Shown: piece by piece, positions 11,965-26,444 of the stretch
Layout of the letters: every line of letters begins with the position of its first letter
Position numbering within the stretch: the first letter of the stretch is position 1
The notes under the pieces: model-generated
What the model saw: the letters and a program-made list of their open reading frames with translations, nothing else
What the model was told of the DNA's origin: nothing
The model's database searches: none
Translations under genes and position numbers: made by a program
Assembly: GCF_037042905.1 (NCBI RefSeq)
Contig: NW_026974140.1
Span: 18,154,001 to 18,218,000 of the forward strand
Direction of reading: 5' to 3'
DNA from: Lytechinus pictus
Lineage: Eukaryota; Echinodermata; Echinoidea; Temnopleuroida; Toxopneustidae
Length of the DNA stretch: 64,000 nt

Positions 11965-14900
11965 GAGTAGTCCTATTCATGCATTTCATTTCTGCATGCA
12001 GCGCAGGTGGCTCTCAGCAGAGTCTTATAATTTTGGATATAGTGTAGGTCTATAACAAACCTTTCTCAATCACTGATCATTCCTTCCATATTTCATATAT
12101 CATTACCAGCACTATAAACTATCTTTACATGGCTGACCTTATGATGGCAGAGGGGTAACTTTGGAGTGACATGTAAACAGTCAAATATGAAAGTAAACAA
12201 GCGATCCATAAAATTATCTACATAATGCTCTGAAATATATCAAACTCTGGACTCTGTCACCCTGGTATACAAATTTATACAATCTAATCAACCTGGAACT
12301 TTTCATTATAGTCCCACATGTTTGCATTTATGTTTGATAAGAAGTGTTGATCATGTGAGTCATCATCTTGAATGCCATTTGAATGGAGGAGATAGCTATC
12401 TTTGACTGGCTTCCCGGGAGTCAATGTCCATCATTGTGAAACTAAATGTCTGATTGCATTTGAACCAGACATATTCTAAAAGCCTGTCCAAACTGCCAAT
12501 TTTCATGAACCTCACCAAACAGGCTGATAATTGTTTTTCAAAAAAATACAATCACTCTTTACCATTGATCATAATGCTTCTACATAGTGTGTCATTGACT
12601 TAGCATTAAAATAAGTTTTAAAATTAATGGTAAATAATAACAGGACAAGTCCAGCAATTACAGTAGGTGCCTGTCCTTCTTGGCCTACTCAGGTTTTGAG
12701 CTACAATATTATGCCCTAGACCTTATCTCACAAACTTGTAGTTAATATGTTATTAACACATCAAATCAAATTAACAGTACTTCAAGCCTGATGATATTTT
12801 CTCTACAGAGTACGCAGATTTTCCACTTTACGATAAAAAATTGTCAATGTGAACATTCTCATCATGAATCAGGCAATTCATGTTTGCGCAAATATTGAAA
12901 TTGAAAAGCAAGTTGGATCATTGTTACATTCTGAATATCACAAATATAGGGATTTCTTGTTTCATGTTCATAAGGAAAGATATCATGATTGAATTGATTT
13001 GTATTTTGTAGTTTAAGATATAAAGCTTTGAAGAAAATATAGAATCTATAGGTGCAGATAAAAACCAAGTTTACACACTTTTTATTACTTGAATGTGGAA
13101 TACTACAATTGTCAAGTGAACATGAATTGTCTGGTGAATGTTCTTCAGAAAAAAAGTTTAATACTAAACATGAAAACATGAAACTGACATTTTTCATCAA
13201 AAATAAGACAAAAAATCCTTGACACATCTTGTAAAGTGTTTTTTTTTCAAGTATCTTACAAATATCTTTATTTTACTGAGTATTTCCATTAATCAGAGGA
13301 GAAAATGGATTATGAAGACATTTTATAACTGGCATTCAAAGTACAGTAGACAACTAGACATACTGTACAAGTATGACACAGAACTGACAGAAGAAAATGA
13401 AAAAAGTAATAACATTAGCAAGAAATTTAAGGGTATACTGTATAAAGGTAAGAGCCAACACTAACTTTTAACCACTATTTCAGGCATATGTTGTTCCCTC
13501 ACAGTATGTGCAAGAATAAGAGGTGATAACATATACACTTTAGCTCCATTAAACCTAATGGCTACAATATATACAACACTATCAGCCAAATATAGAATAG
13601 TGGAGAGACATAGAAGGCCATAAAGATATCCTACAAACACTTTCACCAAATGTCCATTGACCAGAGCGGATAAATATAGCGCAAATGATGGCAGGATGTG
13701 ATTGAACGTTTCCTATTTTTGGCTCTGCTTGGCAAACACATTGGATGGCAGTCAAAACTGTGGATATACACAGCTGTTTATACAGGTATAGCGAGCACAC
13801 CGCCACCATGTATAGACTAGTCGCCAAGTCGCCATCACAACATTCTACATCTTACTATGATGTGCATGTCTGTGTTTATGGTGCGCCGGCAGCGGCCGAT
13901 AGCTTGGAGATGAGTTAAAATTAGCAGAAACAGGTGTAACCGTATTGATCAGTAAATTCATTAGCTGATGCCAGACAGTCTATTTGGGCAAGAATATTGG
14001 ATATGGTGATCAAGGTGATTTTCAAAAAGGAACAATCATATAGAAAATAAAGTAAATTTATGTTTAATGTGGTAAGTTAACATCTTCTGTAGATCACTTT
14101 ACTCATTACTATCAAGTGTAATCCATTTCTAAACAGAAATACCTTTAAAGATAAGTGATAATACAAAGTAGCAGATTGGTACCTAATATCGAGGGATCCT
14201 AATATCAAGGGATATGGCTTGAATTTAGAATTGGAATATGAGCAGGTCCGTTAGCATTAATCTTCACCTCACAAAATGGCCACCTAACCTCGTCTAGCTA
14301 TCACATGTCATGTATTTCATCAAGGCGCAAAATGAAACACACATGTTTACTTTCAAAGCAGAACATTAACAATGAAAAGTAAGAACTCACCTTCATGGTC
14401 ATGACATTAGAACGAGAGTAAGTACAGCTTAAGTGACATGTGGAAATGGGTCTTTATTTAGAGGGGGAAATATTGGAGGTTTATTCACCTCAGGGTATGG
14501 TCGGACACTACAGAGGTACAGGGATTGCGTAGACATGGACTTCCTCCATACTGGCACTACTACCTCTGATAAGGTCTAGCCTACATTCTAAGCATATAGG
14601 CTAGTAAAGCCTACTCTCACTTTGGAAGTTCTCAAACACTTCAATTCATGAATTTCAAGTATTAAGTTTTTTTAATCTCTAGTGAAATGTCAACATTCCA
14701 AAGAAATAAATTTACAACTTTAAACGATTAATTATTGCAAATAATAAATCATCCAAAAGACAATCCTCAGAGAATTTTTTCTTGAGAGATTGATGAAAAA
14801 CAAAACTATATTATCTCCATTAGTTTCTTACTGTAAAATAGAGTCAATACCAAAGACAAATAGAAATCAATTTCAAAACAACAGACTTGATGAGTTAGCC

Positions 14901-16550
14901 TTTTTATCTTTTTCTCACATCTATACATCCTAATCCCAAGCCCTTCAGTCCCACTTCAATAAAAAATTTGTCCTGCAACCCACAGCAATCCAAAGAAAAC
15001 CAACAGTCTGCTTTCACTTCCTTCTCTCTAAAGGAAAATAAACGAAGACTGATTGTAATCTATCTAAGATTTCAAGTCACTTTAACCCACTACCTACCAG
15101 AAATGGGATGGGGCAATTGAGAAGTGAATAGCTTAACTCTGCCTACATACAGTATAAAATAATTCATGTCTCTTGTGTTTAGAGTAGCTGAAATACAACC
15201 AGTAATTAGTAAGCTATCATGATCTCTGTGATCTTTATCAAGAATACCCACAGAGACGTCACATGATAGGGAGTGTGATTTCTATTGGATGCAACAGTTA
15301 AATTATTCTCTTCTAATCGATCTAGAAATAAGTATGGTATCTTAGACTAGACAGAGAGTAAAAATAGACTTGATGGATAAGATAGAATATGAACTTGTGA
15401 CTTTGCTTGTAACCTTCTCCTCGCCTTCCTGTATCCCGTAACAATATTCATATCTTCCTAAAAGCTCATGTGATGTAGGCATATGTAGGCCATCTCCCTT
15501 CATCAGTCAAGAGTTGAAATGAATGTTCCGTTTATTTTCACAATGTTTGAAAAATATCCTGATATAAAATATACAAGAATTGAGTTTGGGGCACATTACC
15601 GGTATTCAGCTTTCATGAACTGAACTTATCCACCATACAAGTTAATATTCCAACATACATTTATTTTCACTAAAATTGCATTTTTCCTTATTTACATGTA
15701 TCATTCAGTGCATTCATGTATTGTTATTTTCTTGATCCAATAGTTTTTCATATCACGGCAATGGCAATATTTAAAAGAGAAAACATTTTACACCTTAGTA
15801 CTTTAATATTTCACAATATGCAAGCACAAAATTAATCAACTCTGAATCCTATAATTTTCATGGAATGAAATTAGCCACACATGAAATGATTTACAGAAAA
15901 TTGTCAGGTCTCTATTTATTTTTTTATGATCACAGGTCCCACTTTTCCAAATATCGGATGATATATATGCCCAGACCTTCTTTAAGCCTCTGTTACACTG
16001 GAATATACCTCATGACTGCTATATGTATCCACCCTGTATGTGTCCACCTGGATGTGTGAATAGGCATTAGTCAGTATGACAGAGTAATGAGTTCAATGAC
16101 AAAATAGGTAATTCAAAAGTACATATAGTACAGAGGCTATCTCTCTATGATAAAAAGGCTTATTAATTAAGCAGAAGGCTATATTGTAATGGATGATACA
16201 TATGAGTCATACATCAATGACTTTCACTATCCTTCTACCATTTTCACTGAAGAACTACCTCGGCATTTAACATAAAGCTGATTAAAAGTGGGCTGCATTT
16301 TACAATTGATCAAATAGTCAATGCAATCAATCATAGAAATCAGTTTGTGATCAATTGATAAGCTTTATACACATACATGTAGCAATAAGAAATAGCTCAT
16401 ATTTTTCATGGTCGTTTTCTTAAAAAATAATATTCAGTGTTTCAGCGGTTTTTCTTTTATAACCAGAAGCATATAAAGAAAGAAATCCATTCATTTCCTG
16501 CTAGCAATGATACAAAACTTGAAATCATATCTCAATACATGTCCATCATT
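11965..16550. other. intron sequence, nothing recognised
   Basis: AT-rich DNA. The longest open frame (12862-13227, minus strand) is low in complexity and has no recognisable domain. A short GC-richer patch near 13860-13910 has no exon signature that I can support. Confidence 0.4.
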
Positions 16551-16551
16551 C

Positions 16552-17020
16552 AAGGGATGCTCGGGGTTGAAGATATTTATATTTCAATAAATTATAAGTT
16601 AATGAATTTTAAAGTTTATCAATATTTTGTGAAAACAGTTCTAGGCATGTCTTCATGAATATTCATTAGGTGGGCTGATGATGTGGCATCCCCTCTTGTT
16701 CTTTTATATTTTATTATATGAAATAAGGTTTATTCAAAAAATTTCTACCAAGAACTAAAAACAATTGGATTGACAAACAATTTCCTGTTACAACATTAGA
16801 AAATGGAATGATGGGGATGTGACTTCATCAGCCCACCTAATGAATATTCATGATGACGTGCATATACATGTAACTGTTTTCACAAAATATTGCTAAACTT
16901 TACAATTCAATAACTTTTTTATTTGTTATCCGATTTTGATGAAATTTTCAGCATTTTGCTCAGTGAACTTTAACTTATTTATTTAGATATAAATATTATC
17001 AGCCCGGAGCATCCCTTTAA
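16552..17020. mobile_element. TTAA foldback MITE, copy 1 (left arm internally deleted)
   Basis: This is a member of a four-copy family (also 26445, 37578 and 39240). It starts AAGGGATGCTCGGGGTTGAA and ends CCGGAGCATCCCTTTAA. The arms are inverted and both contain the inner phrase CATGAATATTCATTAGGTGG or its complement. This copy lacks about 80 bp of the left arm: the ATGCCGAAAATTTCATC segment is missing on the left but present on the right. The central loop differs from that of the other copies. Confidence 0.85.
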
Positions 17021-20000
17021 TGGTTGTCAATTATTAAAGCACAATGTAACCGCTACTGTTGTTGTACAGTGTACTTGTAATGGACCGTTAATTTGTCATG
17101 CATGTTCACAAATAGTTTTGAAGGAATAAAAAATAATATGATAACTGAATGTTTGATATTAAAGCATTTGCTTGTAGTTGTATTTGGTTATTTTACTAAT
17201 ACTGTATTCTGATTGATAATGGCAACTGATAAATTAAATGCATTAATAGTATATGATAGTCAGGTGATAAAGTATGTAGGCCTGTATGTAGACTGACATG
17301 TACAGCGCTTCATCCTATTAGAATATCAAATTCAACGTGTGTTTTTTTCAGTATCACTAATAGCTATTTAATAGACCAATTTCATGAAGTAGAAATATTG
17401 AAATAAGAATTGATGAATGTGCAGTATTTTTAAACCTACAGGCGACAGGACTACCTCAGTGTTTGGGTCATTTTAACAGAGCCATCATCTTAAAATGTCA
17501 AGGCATCAGACATGGCTGACTAGCTAGCATGTACCGGTACTCTCTGCCTCAGCTAATGCATCGGCACTCCTCCTATAGGCAAGACTCTTCAAGACATGCC
17601 TTATTAAAGATGCACCATATGACCAAACCCAAGATTTACTACTGGATGGCAGAGAGTATTAATGAAACTGGCTCCATGCTCTAAACATCAGTTGGCTAGA
17701 TCGTAAATTTACACCCTACATTGTACATGTAGTGAAAGAGGAGTACAGGGGGCTTCAATTTATGCGCTCATGAGGTTGTTCATGACAGATGCCTACCAGA
17801 TGCAGAGAGCCTTGGAATGTATGTACATGTACATGTACTTGAACAATTTGAATGTTCTCAGGGTTCCATTACATGTAATTACATATACATGTAGGCCTAT
17901 ACAAGAATGAAAAACATTTTTTCACAGTGAAACAGTTAGCATGAATGTGCTTTCATAAAAGTTTAGAGAGATACATGTACATCTCTGCCTTCACATATTT
18001 TAAAAAGGCAAGAGCTGGTGTTGTGGATTATTTATTTTCAGAGCAAGATGAGTCCCCTAAACGATTCTTGGATATATCCCAGTAAAATACAGATTTTTTT
18101 TATTTCATATATTCCTCATGGACTGGTGTCTAATGTACAAGATGTTCAGGGAAATCTCGTCACTTCCCTGGTAGTCTGCAGGCACAGACCCTTTGATTTC
18201 ACAATTTCACATAATGCAGAGTCTGAAGCAGTGAGACTAGATTCACTATGAACTGTGGCTGGCTCAGAGATAGACTTTGGAATCTAGTCTTCACTCTAGA
18301 CATGGTTTTAGTGTTAAATATGAGTCTGTGCATGCAGACTATTTCCCTGGTGTAAGTGTGCTTCTCAAGACTATCAAGACAGCTGGGGGTATGAGAGTAC
18401 CCCTGACCCAATGAGGTGAAGGTCAACGGAGGTGGGAGGAGCTCAAGCCCTTATCACTGGGGACCCCTGGAGCAAGATTTATGACCCCAGATACCTCAGA
18501 CAAGGGGTGCTGTAGAGGTTGGATGTGTGGTGTATCATCCAGTTGTGGCACATACTATAAACATTATAGGACTATGATGTGTGATCTGATCATAATATTG
18601 GGATTCCTACGCAATAAACATGCCCTAATATTTTGGTAGTAGTCTGGGCTCTTTGCCCTCAGCATTTGACAAAAAAGGGTTGAGTCAGGTTTCATGTACT
18701 TGTAGCATTCACTCTCAACAGCTTTCATATGCAATGTTCAATACTTTTCATATAAAGATACATGTACTTGAATCATCTAGGCAAGTAGTACAATGTTACA
18801 TGGTAAGACTTTATACAGTGACACATGTTCATATTGGCCTATGTGCATGTATTTCAGAGATCTCAGATACATGTGTAGTTTGGGGAGCAGGATCCAGACT
18901 AAACTTTCCAGTCTAAACAGTAAAAACAAAAACAAAATTTAAGTACTGGAGTATCCAGACACATGTACATCAAGGCAATTCTGACTTTCACACCTCTTCA
19001 TGCAAGCCCTGTCTAAAAGAGTTTTACAGTTTCATGATATTACATGTACATTCTCCATTTGAATTGCAGCATTAAAAAAGTGCAAGAAAGTTTGCAAAAC
19101 AGTGCACATCACAGGCTGTACGTCCTCTGTGTACTACGTCCCCTCCAAACTTTCTCACAGGGATGTCCAATGCATTCCTTACAGTTCAAATGCTTGACCA
19201 AAGTGCAAAGATCAGAAAATAATACCCTTAAGAACTATATAGGCCTACTAGCGGTAGCGTCAATGTACCTGGCTCTAAATATACATGTAGGCCCTACACT
19301 GCTACAACATAACTCAAGATTAATTGCAAAACAGATTATGTATCTAGTGATCATACAGATCTAATGATAAATCCACAATTTCTAAAAGAAAACAAAGATC
19401 ACAGAATAAATTTGTCAAATGTCGGAAGGTGTCTAGCTCTCTATATACATGAATTTATTATCATTTATAACTAGAATATGAAGGGCCAAGTGTTTCGAAA
19501 AATAACTGGACATTCTAATTTCATTATAAAGTGAGGTGTGGTAAAAACATACTTTAGACCAAGAAAGTGCTCTTATGGTAAGAATGTTGATCAAAATCTT
19601 CATTATTACATGTACTAGTACTTAAACTGCAGCGAATGCCATAAGTGATGAATGATATACATGTACATGTACATGTAGGCCTACCCATTGGACTTGCATT
19701 GTTCAAGTCTAAAACAAAGTCATTCAAAACTTATGGAAAACCTTCACAAAAAGCCTATGGACTGAATACATTGATTAAAAAGGACGTACAGTGTAACACT
19801 GTTCAGTGTTAACTACAGGTTTGAACAAAACTATCTGCAGAACAAACATTTAAAATTCAATATGAACATGAAGTTAGGCCTTCTCAATTTGAATAAAACA
19901 CACACTTTCATAAAAACATGTGGTCAAGTGATAAAAAGGTAAAGCTGCAATAAATTCTAAAATGTTAAATTTCTTTTAAATGAATTCAACTACTATTTTT

Positions 20001-21185
20001 TCACTGACTTCCATCTGCTTGTCTGAGTTGTCTCACCTTGTGTTTTAGACATGACCTGTAGTCATGAGGTCACCTATAGATCTGGTTTCACCACAACCTT
20101 GGAATGCAGGTATTCATTTCAGACTTACTCATTTTCCTCTTGTCTGTCATTAATGTAATATCAAAAACCAAAGAAAGTTGGACTATCAGCTTCATGATAT
20201 ACATGTACTAATCTACAGAACCCTGTTACATATTAAAGATACAATCAATTATATAATTGATTGTAAACAATGTCCATTGCAAATTCATTCAAATACTACA
20301 ATCAATTCAATTAAAATTGTTGATTATATGTTTTTATGTTTAATAACTTATCTATGAATACCATTTTGAAATTGAAACCAAAGACAAGTGCAATCAAACT
20401 TCATAAATGTGTTCTCTTCTTTTTTTACTCTTAATCTAATATCATTTAGGCCTATACAGTACGAGTGACCCATAAAGATATAATTGCATTACTTCACGTG
20501 ATAATCCAACATACAAAAAGAATTTCTGGAAAATTATGTGGGAAGTAGCTTATTCATTAAAAAAGAGGTTTATGATTTCTAAAACAAAAGTAAAAAAAAA
20601 ACATGAAGTCAGCCGAACGTATTAAAATTACTTCATGAAAAATATAAAATCAAGGTAATTAAAGACTACATGTACTCACTGTAATGCTATCTTACAGTGA
20701 TCTCTTTAATATGCTCACATAATGAAGCTGCACCTTGAAATGTGGCAAGTGCATTTGCATTATCCGCATGTTTAAGCACGCGTTAAGATTCTACAAATAA
20801 AGAATTAGAAAATTGTTCACCTTTTATAATAAAGTTCAATGAGAGATGAACTTTAAACAACATCAAATTTATTCACAAATTTATCTTATTTTTGATAGTT
20901 TGAATTGATACCTTCTCTGTCCTAAGGGCTCTGGCATACCTGTAATTCTTTATGGAAACAATAATGATGCGCTTCATACAATGTATGAGATATACAAGAA
21001 CTTGCCTCATATCAAGAATACAAAAATCTTGAGAATGCTATAATAATAAAGTTGATTAATGATTATATTTAATACGCATTTCACCTCTGATTTTACAGTT
21101 TTTTCTTCATCCTTTGTATCAATTGAATGTGGCAAATTTTGTTTTGTTTTGACCAGTTTTTTATATTACAGCTTTATATCTAAAG
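17021..21185. other. intron sequence with TACATGTA-rich simple motifs
   Basis: No exon or bounded repeat was found. The word TGTACATGTA recurs, for example ACATGTACATGTACTTG at 17823 and ATACATGTACATGTACATGT at 19658, often followed by AGGCCTA. Confidence 0.4.
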
Positions 21186-21735
21186 CAGGGCGCGACAAAC
21201 CCGCTTGCCCGGGGCAAGTGAAATTGACGTGCGGGCAAGCATTTTTCAAAGTCAATTGCCCGATCGGGCAAGTGCTTGTTTTGAAATAGAAAAAGATGAA
21301 TTATTATTTCCTTCATTTTCCCCTTCATTTTTTCTTTCTTCTCAATTCATCTCTTTTCTTTCTCTCCTTCATTCTTTCGTTCACCCTCCCTTCCGATTCT
21401 GTATATTTTTTTCACAAGTCTAACACTGTGTAGCCTTCTTTCTTGATCTTTTTTTTATCGATTGTCCTGTATTTCATTTTGTGAAATCTTGTCACCCTGG
21501 CCAGGACTCGGCTTAAACTTCAAACCAAATAAACAATGAGTCGTCAGACTTAAATAGGCGACTTTTGTCGTCGTGATCGGCGACCAGAACAACTTGAACA
21601 AGAGTCAAGAAAAAGAAATGCCAAGGGCAGCGCCAGATAATCAAGTTCAGCCAGGACAGAAAAGAGTTTTAGAAAAAAAATCGGGCGAGCAGTTTTTTCT
21701 ATAGGGCAAGCACATTTTTTTTTTGTAGAGGCCTG
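21186..21735. mobile_element. hAT-like element fragment with CTTGCCC subterminal repeats
   Basis: The left end CAGGGCGCGACAAACCC and right end TTTGTAGAGGCCTG form an imperfect inverted repeat starting CAGG. Next to them, TCTAAAGC on the left and TCTAATGC on the right could be a diverged 8-bp duplication that overlaps the end by one base. CTTGCCCGGGGCAAGT, GCGGGCAAGC, GATCGGGCAAGTGC and AGGGCAAGCAC are repeated near the ends, as expected of transposase-binding subterminal repeats. The middle is pyrimidine-rich. No transposase frame. Confidence 0.5.
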
Positions 21736-21930
21736 TCTAATGCGCATCTCAGTGTTAATAAAATTATCACATTTAAATAAATGATTAATTGCATGCAATG
21801 TACATGTAGTTGACAACCCATTGAAAATATGTCTCCATTATGCTAAACACTTGTTTAGCTCAGATCTAATCAGACTACAAGATATCCATATTAACACCCT
21901 GGATAAAGAATGGCAATCAAAGATTAATAT

Positions 21931-22020
21931 CTTGCCAAAAGGCAGTGGTGCTATAGTGGGGTTGGAACCCAGATGACAGGCTTTAAAGTCCAGGAATAAA
22001 TCCACTGAACCACAGCACCT
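21931..22020 (-). mobile_element. tRNA-derived SINE head, copy 1
   Basis: On the minus strand this reads GGTGCTGTGGTTCAGTGGAT (A-box region), an anticodon-like loop around GGACTTTAAAG, then GGGTTCCAACCCC (B box). This is the internal RNA polymerase III promoter layout of a tRNA-derived SINE. The downstream GCCAAAAGGC-type text is shared with the second copy at 53150-53245. Confidence 0.65.
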
Positions 22021-22897
22021 GCACTAGTGAATGACAAACAAGTTCCATGCAACATTCAGATTTGTATTTTGTCAAACCAAAAAATGTTACTTCCTGGTCA
22101 AATATTTAGCTCTACATAATTGGGGAGTACCACACAGTGTATACATACATATGCCAGAAACATTTGGGGGAGGGGTAATGTCAGGGTGTACATTGTATAC
22201 CCTAATAAAGATGATAAATCAAATTTAACCTATGAATGTCTATTCTCTATTACAATGCAGCTCCATTTTGTCAATGCTGTTTGAATTACAATGTAGTTTA
22301 TGATAAAAAGAGTTTGAAGTTCAATGGTCCATGAGTTAACGAGATTCTAAACAATATAGACAGCGTGCAAACTGCAAATATTAATATACACATGTAGTCA
22401 CACCCTCTATCAAACTGGCATAGTCGTCTTGGATATATTGCTTACACACGGTGTTTTGATGTCTTCATGATAGGCGAGGTTAAAAGACAGCGTGCATGGG
22501 GTTCCACCCACCATGGCTCCTTATGCTAGACTTTGTAAATGAATTTCCTGTGCAATGACCATGATGGTTTATTGCAAGCAGGTCCAACAAAATGAAATTC
22601 TGTTTGCATTTTCATCAAGTCTTCTTCCACCAAGACTTGCACGTCTGTTTCCTTGCTGTACAGAACTGGATGGATGCAATCCCCTCCTGTGGCGTACATG
22701 TACATGTATGTGCTGACTCCAAAAGGAGTATGTGTTGAGAGTAAATCCCTTTTTTTTTGCAGGAAATACTTGATTCCATTTATGACTTCATTCTCCTTTC
22801 AATATTTGAAGAAATGTGGTAAAAAACAATGTTTAATTTTTATAATTTAAAAAAATATATATATATTTGGACTGTTTGTAACTTCCTATGTACAATG

Positions 22898-23772
22898 TAA
22901 GGGGAAGTTCACCCTGATGAAAAGTTTGTGGTAAAAATACTGGAAATTTTTTTTTTTAAATATTGGTGAAGATTCGGGAAAAATCCATTAAAGATTAAGA
23001 AAGTTATAGAATTTCTGTTTTTTTTTTTGTGACGTCATATATGAGCAGCTGCCCCATATGTTATGTAATAAAACATGGATAAATTTTAACTTTTTAATTG
23101 TCCACAATCAAGGAGCAGGCATGAAATAATTTGTCTATTGATATACTGAAGGTACAATAAAAACCATTTTCAATGAGCCTGTTCACGGTTGTAAACTGCG
23201 CACGAGCAGAAAAAGGTCATTTGAGATAAACCATGAAGGTGGCTTTCAAATTCACTGACATAGGCATTTGTGATTTGATGATTATTCATGTATTCCTTTC
23301 AAAATATTCAATTTATCACATCCAAGCTGAAGAGTAATAAATAGAGCCTTCATAATCACTGGTATTTGACAGTAGCCTAAACAATATAGTCAAATGTGCC
23401 AAAGGCAGACAATAAAACAGATTTCTAAACTTCATCCCTGATGTACTATTCTAGTCACCTGGTCTATACAATGCCTTTTGTTCTTAGAATTTGAATACTC
23501 TACGGTGAAGCTTACGCAACATCTACATTTGAAAATGATAGTGCTTATCCTAATGAAAAATCACAAAGGTCATTTTAGAAAAGTTTATCATGAGCTAACC
23601 GTGAACTGGCTTATTTATAGAGAAAATAGAGACATTTCATTGATTCACGATACATGGGAATCTGCTAGATAACTTATTAAATCTTTGAAGGATTTTCCTT
23701 TAATTCTAACTGATGTTATATTTCTGCTATTTTTACAAGAAACTTTTTGTCATGGTGAACTTCCCCTTTAAA
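22898..23772. mobile_element. inverted-repeat MITE (GGGGAAGTTCACC ends)
   Basis: The left end TAAGGGGAAGTTCACCCTGA is mirrored by GGTGAACTTCCCCTTTAAA on the right. The left arm contains AAAATCCATTAAAGATTAAG, then a TGACGTCATAT motif near 23030. The design (TTAAAGG-type ends, an AAGTTAT phrase, a TGATGT/TGACGTCA core) parallels the foldback family at 16552 and the element at 51683, although the sequences differ. Confidence 0.62.
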
Positions 23773-26444
23773 TGTATCAGGAAACAAACTATTTGGAAAT
23801 TAACATTTTTGTATTACAGTCCCAAGTTAAGCCTTGCAAGACCACATATTGTCAATATGAACAAAAGGCAAGCTTTGTGGATTTCCTTGTTATTTTCAGA
23901 CTAAATATTAAATGGACAATATACATGTATTTACTTAAGTATTACACACATTTCTACTACTGTTGCTTCCAAAAGTATTAATACATTACATGTACATGCA
24001 CCTAAACGCACAGATAAAAAATCAGTGTCATTTCCAATATTGAGGATTAATTGATTAAATTCGGAAGATTATTTTCTATGACTGTATGCTTATTTCCAGA
24101 TCAGCCATGGATATAAGGGATGATATAGATTTGAGGGTTTCAATTTGACTCATCCTATTTTAGAGTTTTCAATAATTTTTAGGATCTACAGATGTCAAAC
24201 ACAAATCACTCAAAAACTGATCATCTTTTAATCCATTCCTCTGCATCACTGTTTGAAAAGTGTAAAGATTGTTTACTATTTTCGAACAGATATTATCAAA
24301 CAAAGTAAATCATATAAATACAGCATTTCTTTTGTGACCCAAATCTGAAATCGGTAGCAACAGGCTTTGAATTGAAAATCCCAGGTTGTGTGAAATTATT
24401 AAAGTCAAGCTGCATTCAATGGAATCTCGTTTACATTATAAACAATTTTCTGAGGCTTTAGTTCTAAATGTTCAAAACACAATTGCGACGTAAAACATAA
24501 TTGCTTTTTAATTTGCAAGTATGAAACGTTGAAAAGGATCAGTTTGAGATTTGATTCTGTGGAATCTTTATAATTAGAAAAAATACAACAGATTCCTCAA
24601 TCGTGTATGGGCCTTCCAAGAATCATCTTTTTTTTCTTCTTCAATTTACTGTGCTGCACAGAACATGAGCATAATTGTAAGCCAAACTTCCCAAAAGACC
24701 TACTGGTAGCCTACATACATGTATACTATAAAAGGTTAATGAATAGATAGAATAAAATGTAGTGGCATTTGCCAAGTAGCAAATCCAAATATATTAGTGT
24801 GAATTAGAGTTCAGGAATCCCTAAAGTGTCTGAATTGGATTAAGATCTTAAGATCTAAACTCTGAATTGGATTACATTACAAATGATCTGTACCAGGAGC
24901 ACTTAAAGGGAAATTGAGAGCTTTAGAAATAAATGAACTTGGAATCATAGTGAGGCCCCTGCTTTGCTAAGTGTTTAGGAAATGCCACTTTAAAGATAAG
25001 ATGATAATATTAACATCCATATTGATTGCACAGGTATTACTTTCAAGTGCTGCCAGTCTCTTCTTGCATTTTCTTGTATTTTATAAATTTTCTTGAATGT
25101 TAAATGTTGAATGTTGCAAAAACCACATACATGTAAATCTTGTGATGTTTTTCTTATTGACCAACAATGACTAAAATCACCTTTACCAGAGGCTACAGTA
25201 AGGTTATTAAATCAAAGTTGCTAAAGTGTACAGCGTATGTATACACACTTTATAGCTTTTGCACATGCGTAATAATATTTTTTAAATTGTGCATCATACA
25301 TACAGTGTACATGATGACAAGTATTAATCTTTACTTTATACTGTTATTTACCTTATTTTTTAAAGTATTTGGCCATAACATAAGCAGTGGAAGAGACCAT
25401 CATTATTGTATTGAACTAAAAAACTGATCATGTCTCGAATCAACAATTAATCTTGTAAAGAGCTTTTGGAAGAGCAAACGCTTTTCCTGATTTTAAGTTT
25501 GCATATCATATGAAGCAGTATGGTCAATGAAAAACAATTAAGGACTCTGTGAAACTGATTGCCGGTATTTATTAATCATAGAAAGTGGCATCATTCATAG
25601 GGCTAGTGTCAGAAAATTATACTGGGAACCAGCTGTTAGACACTTGTAAATCAAGCCCCCGCAACCCACTTTAGCAGCAATCTTATGCAGACTATCCCCC
25701 CACCACACCACACACACACACAGCCAAGTCTACCACCATTCCTATCACACACACGTTGCAATTGTCGCATGTAGTAAATTGCACGGGAGTACACCCACTG
25801 GCTGCATTATCCCCGACTACTGATGCAACGCAAGGAGAGTGCATGCATAGAATCTGAGTCATCTTACTGCATTATGCAAATATACGTCACCAAACAATAT
25901 ATCCAGCGACCAGGCGACGACGGTGCATCGTAATGTACCACAGCAGCATACATACGCATGAATGCATGCCGGGCAAGCAAGCAAAGCAACTTGTCTCCGG
26001 TTTAAGCTAAATCGTATTACGACTATCTTTGCCTACACGCTCATGCTGTAATTGCATGGGATATGATAGGGCAGTAGTGTTTCTGTATGTACACACATAA
26101 TTTGCTAGAAAACAAACGTGAAGGCCATACATTTATTTCATAACATATTGTGGTCCCACAGTCAAGCAAACATCTAATTGTAACTGCACAAGTAGGCCTA
26201 CAACTTAGATCTGAAATGCTGCATCCAATTTTAATATGAATCTGATTTATATAATAAATATGAAGCATCCTAAAGATTGTTTAATTTCAAAAATTATATT
26301 TTTTTTAGATGAAAATGAAAGAGTATATCATCAAATAAATGTTAAGTGGGAGATACACTAGGTAAAATTTACATTCAAAATTTTGTGAAGCCTACATGAA
26401 GTACATGTAGAACATGTTCACATAATAAAATATTTTAGAGGTCC
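23773..26444. other. intron sequence, nothing recognised
   Basis: AT-rich, with a CA-rich simple stretch near 25700-25750. A CpG-richer patch near 25780-25990 could hold an alternative first exon, but I see no supported coding or splice structure. Confidence 0.35.

Noticed and set aside
12862-13227. 121-codon minus-strand open frame
   Set aside because: It is AT-rich, of low complexity, and has no recognisable motif, splice context or codon bias. It is probably chance.
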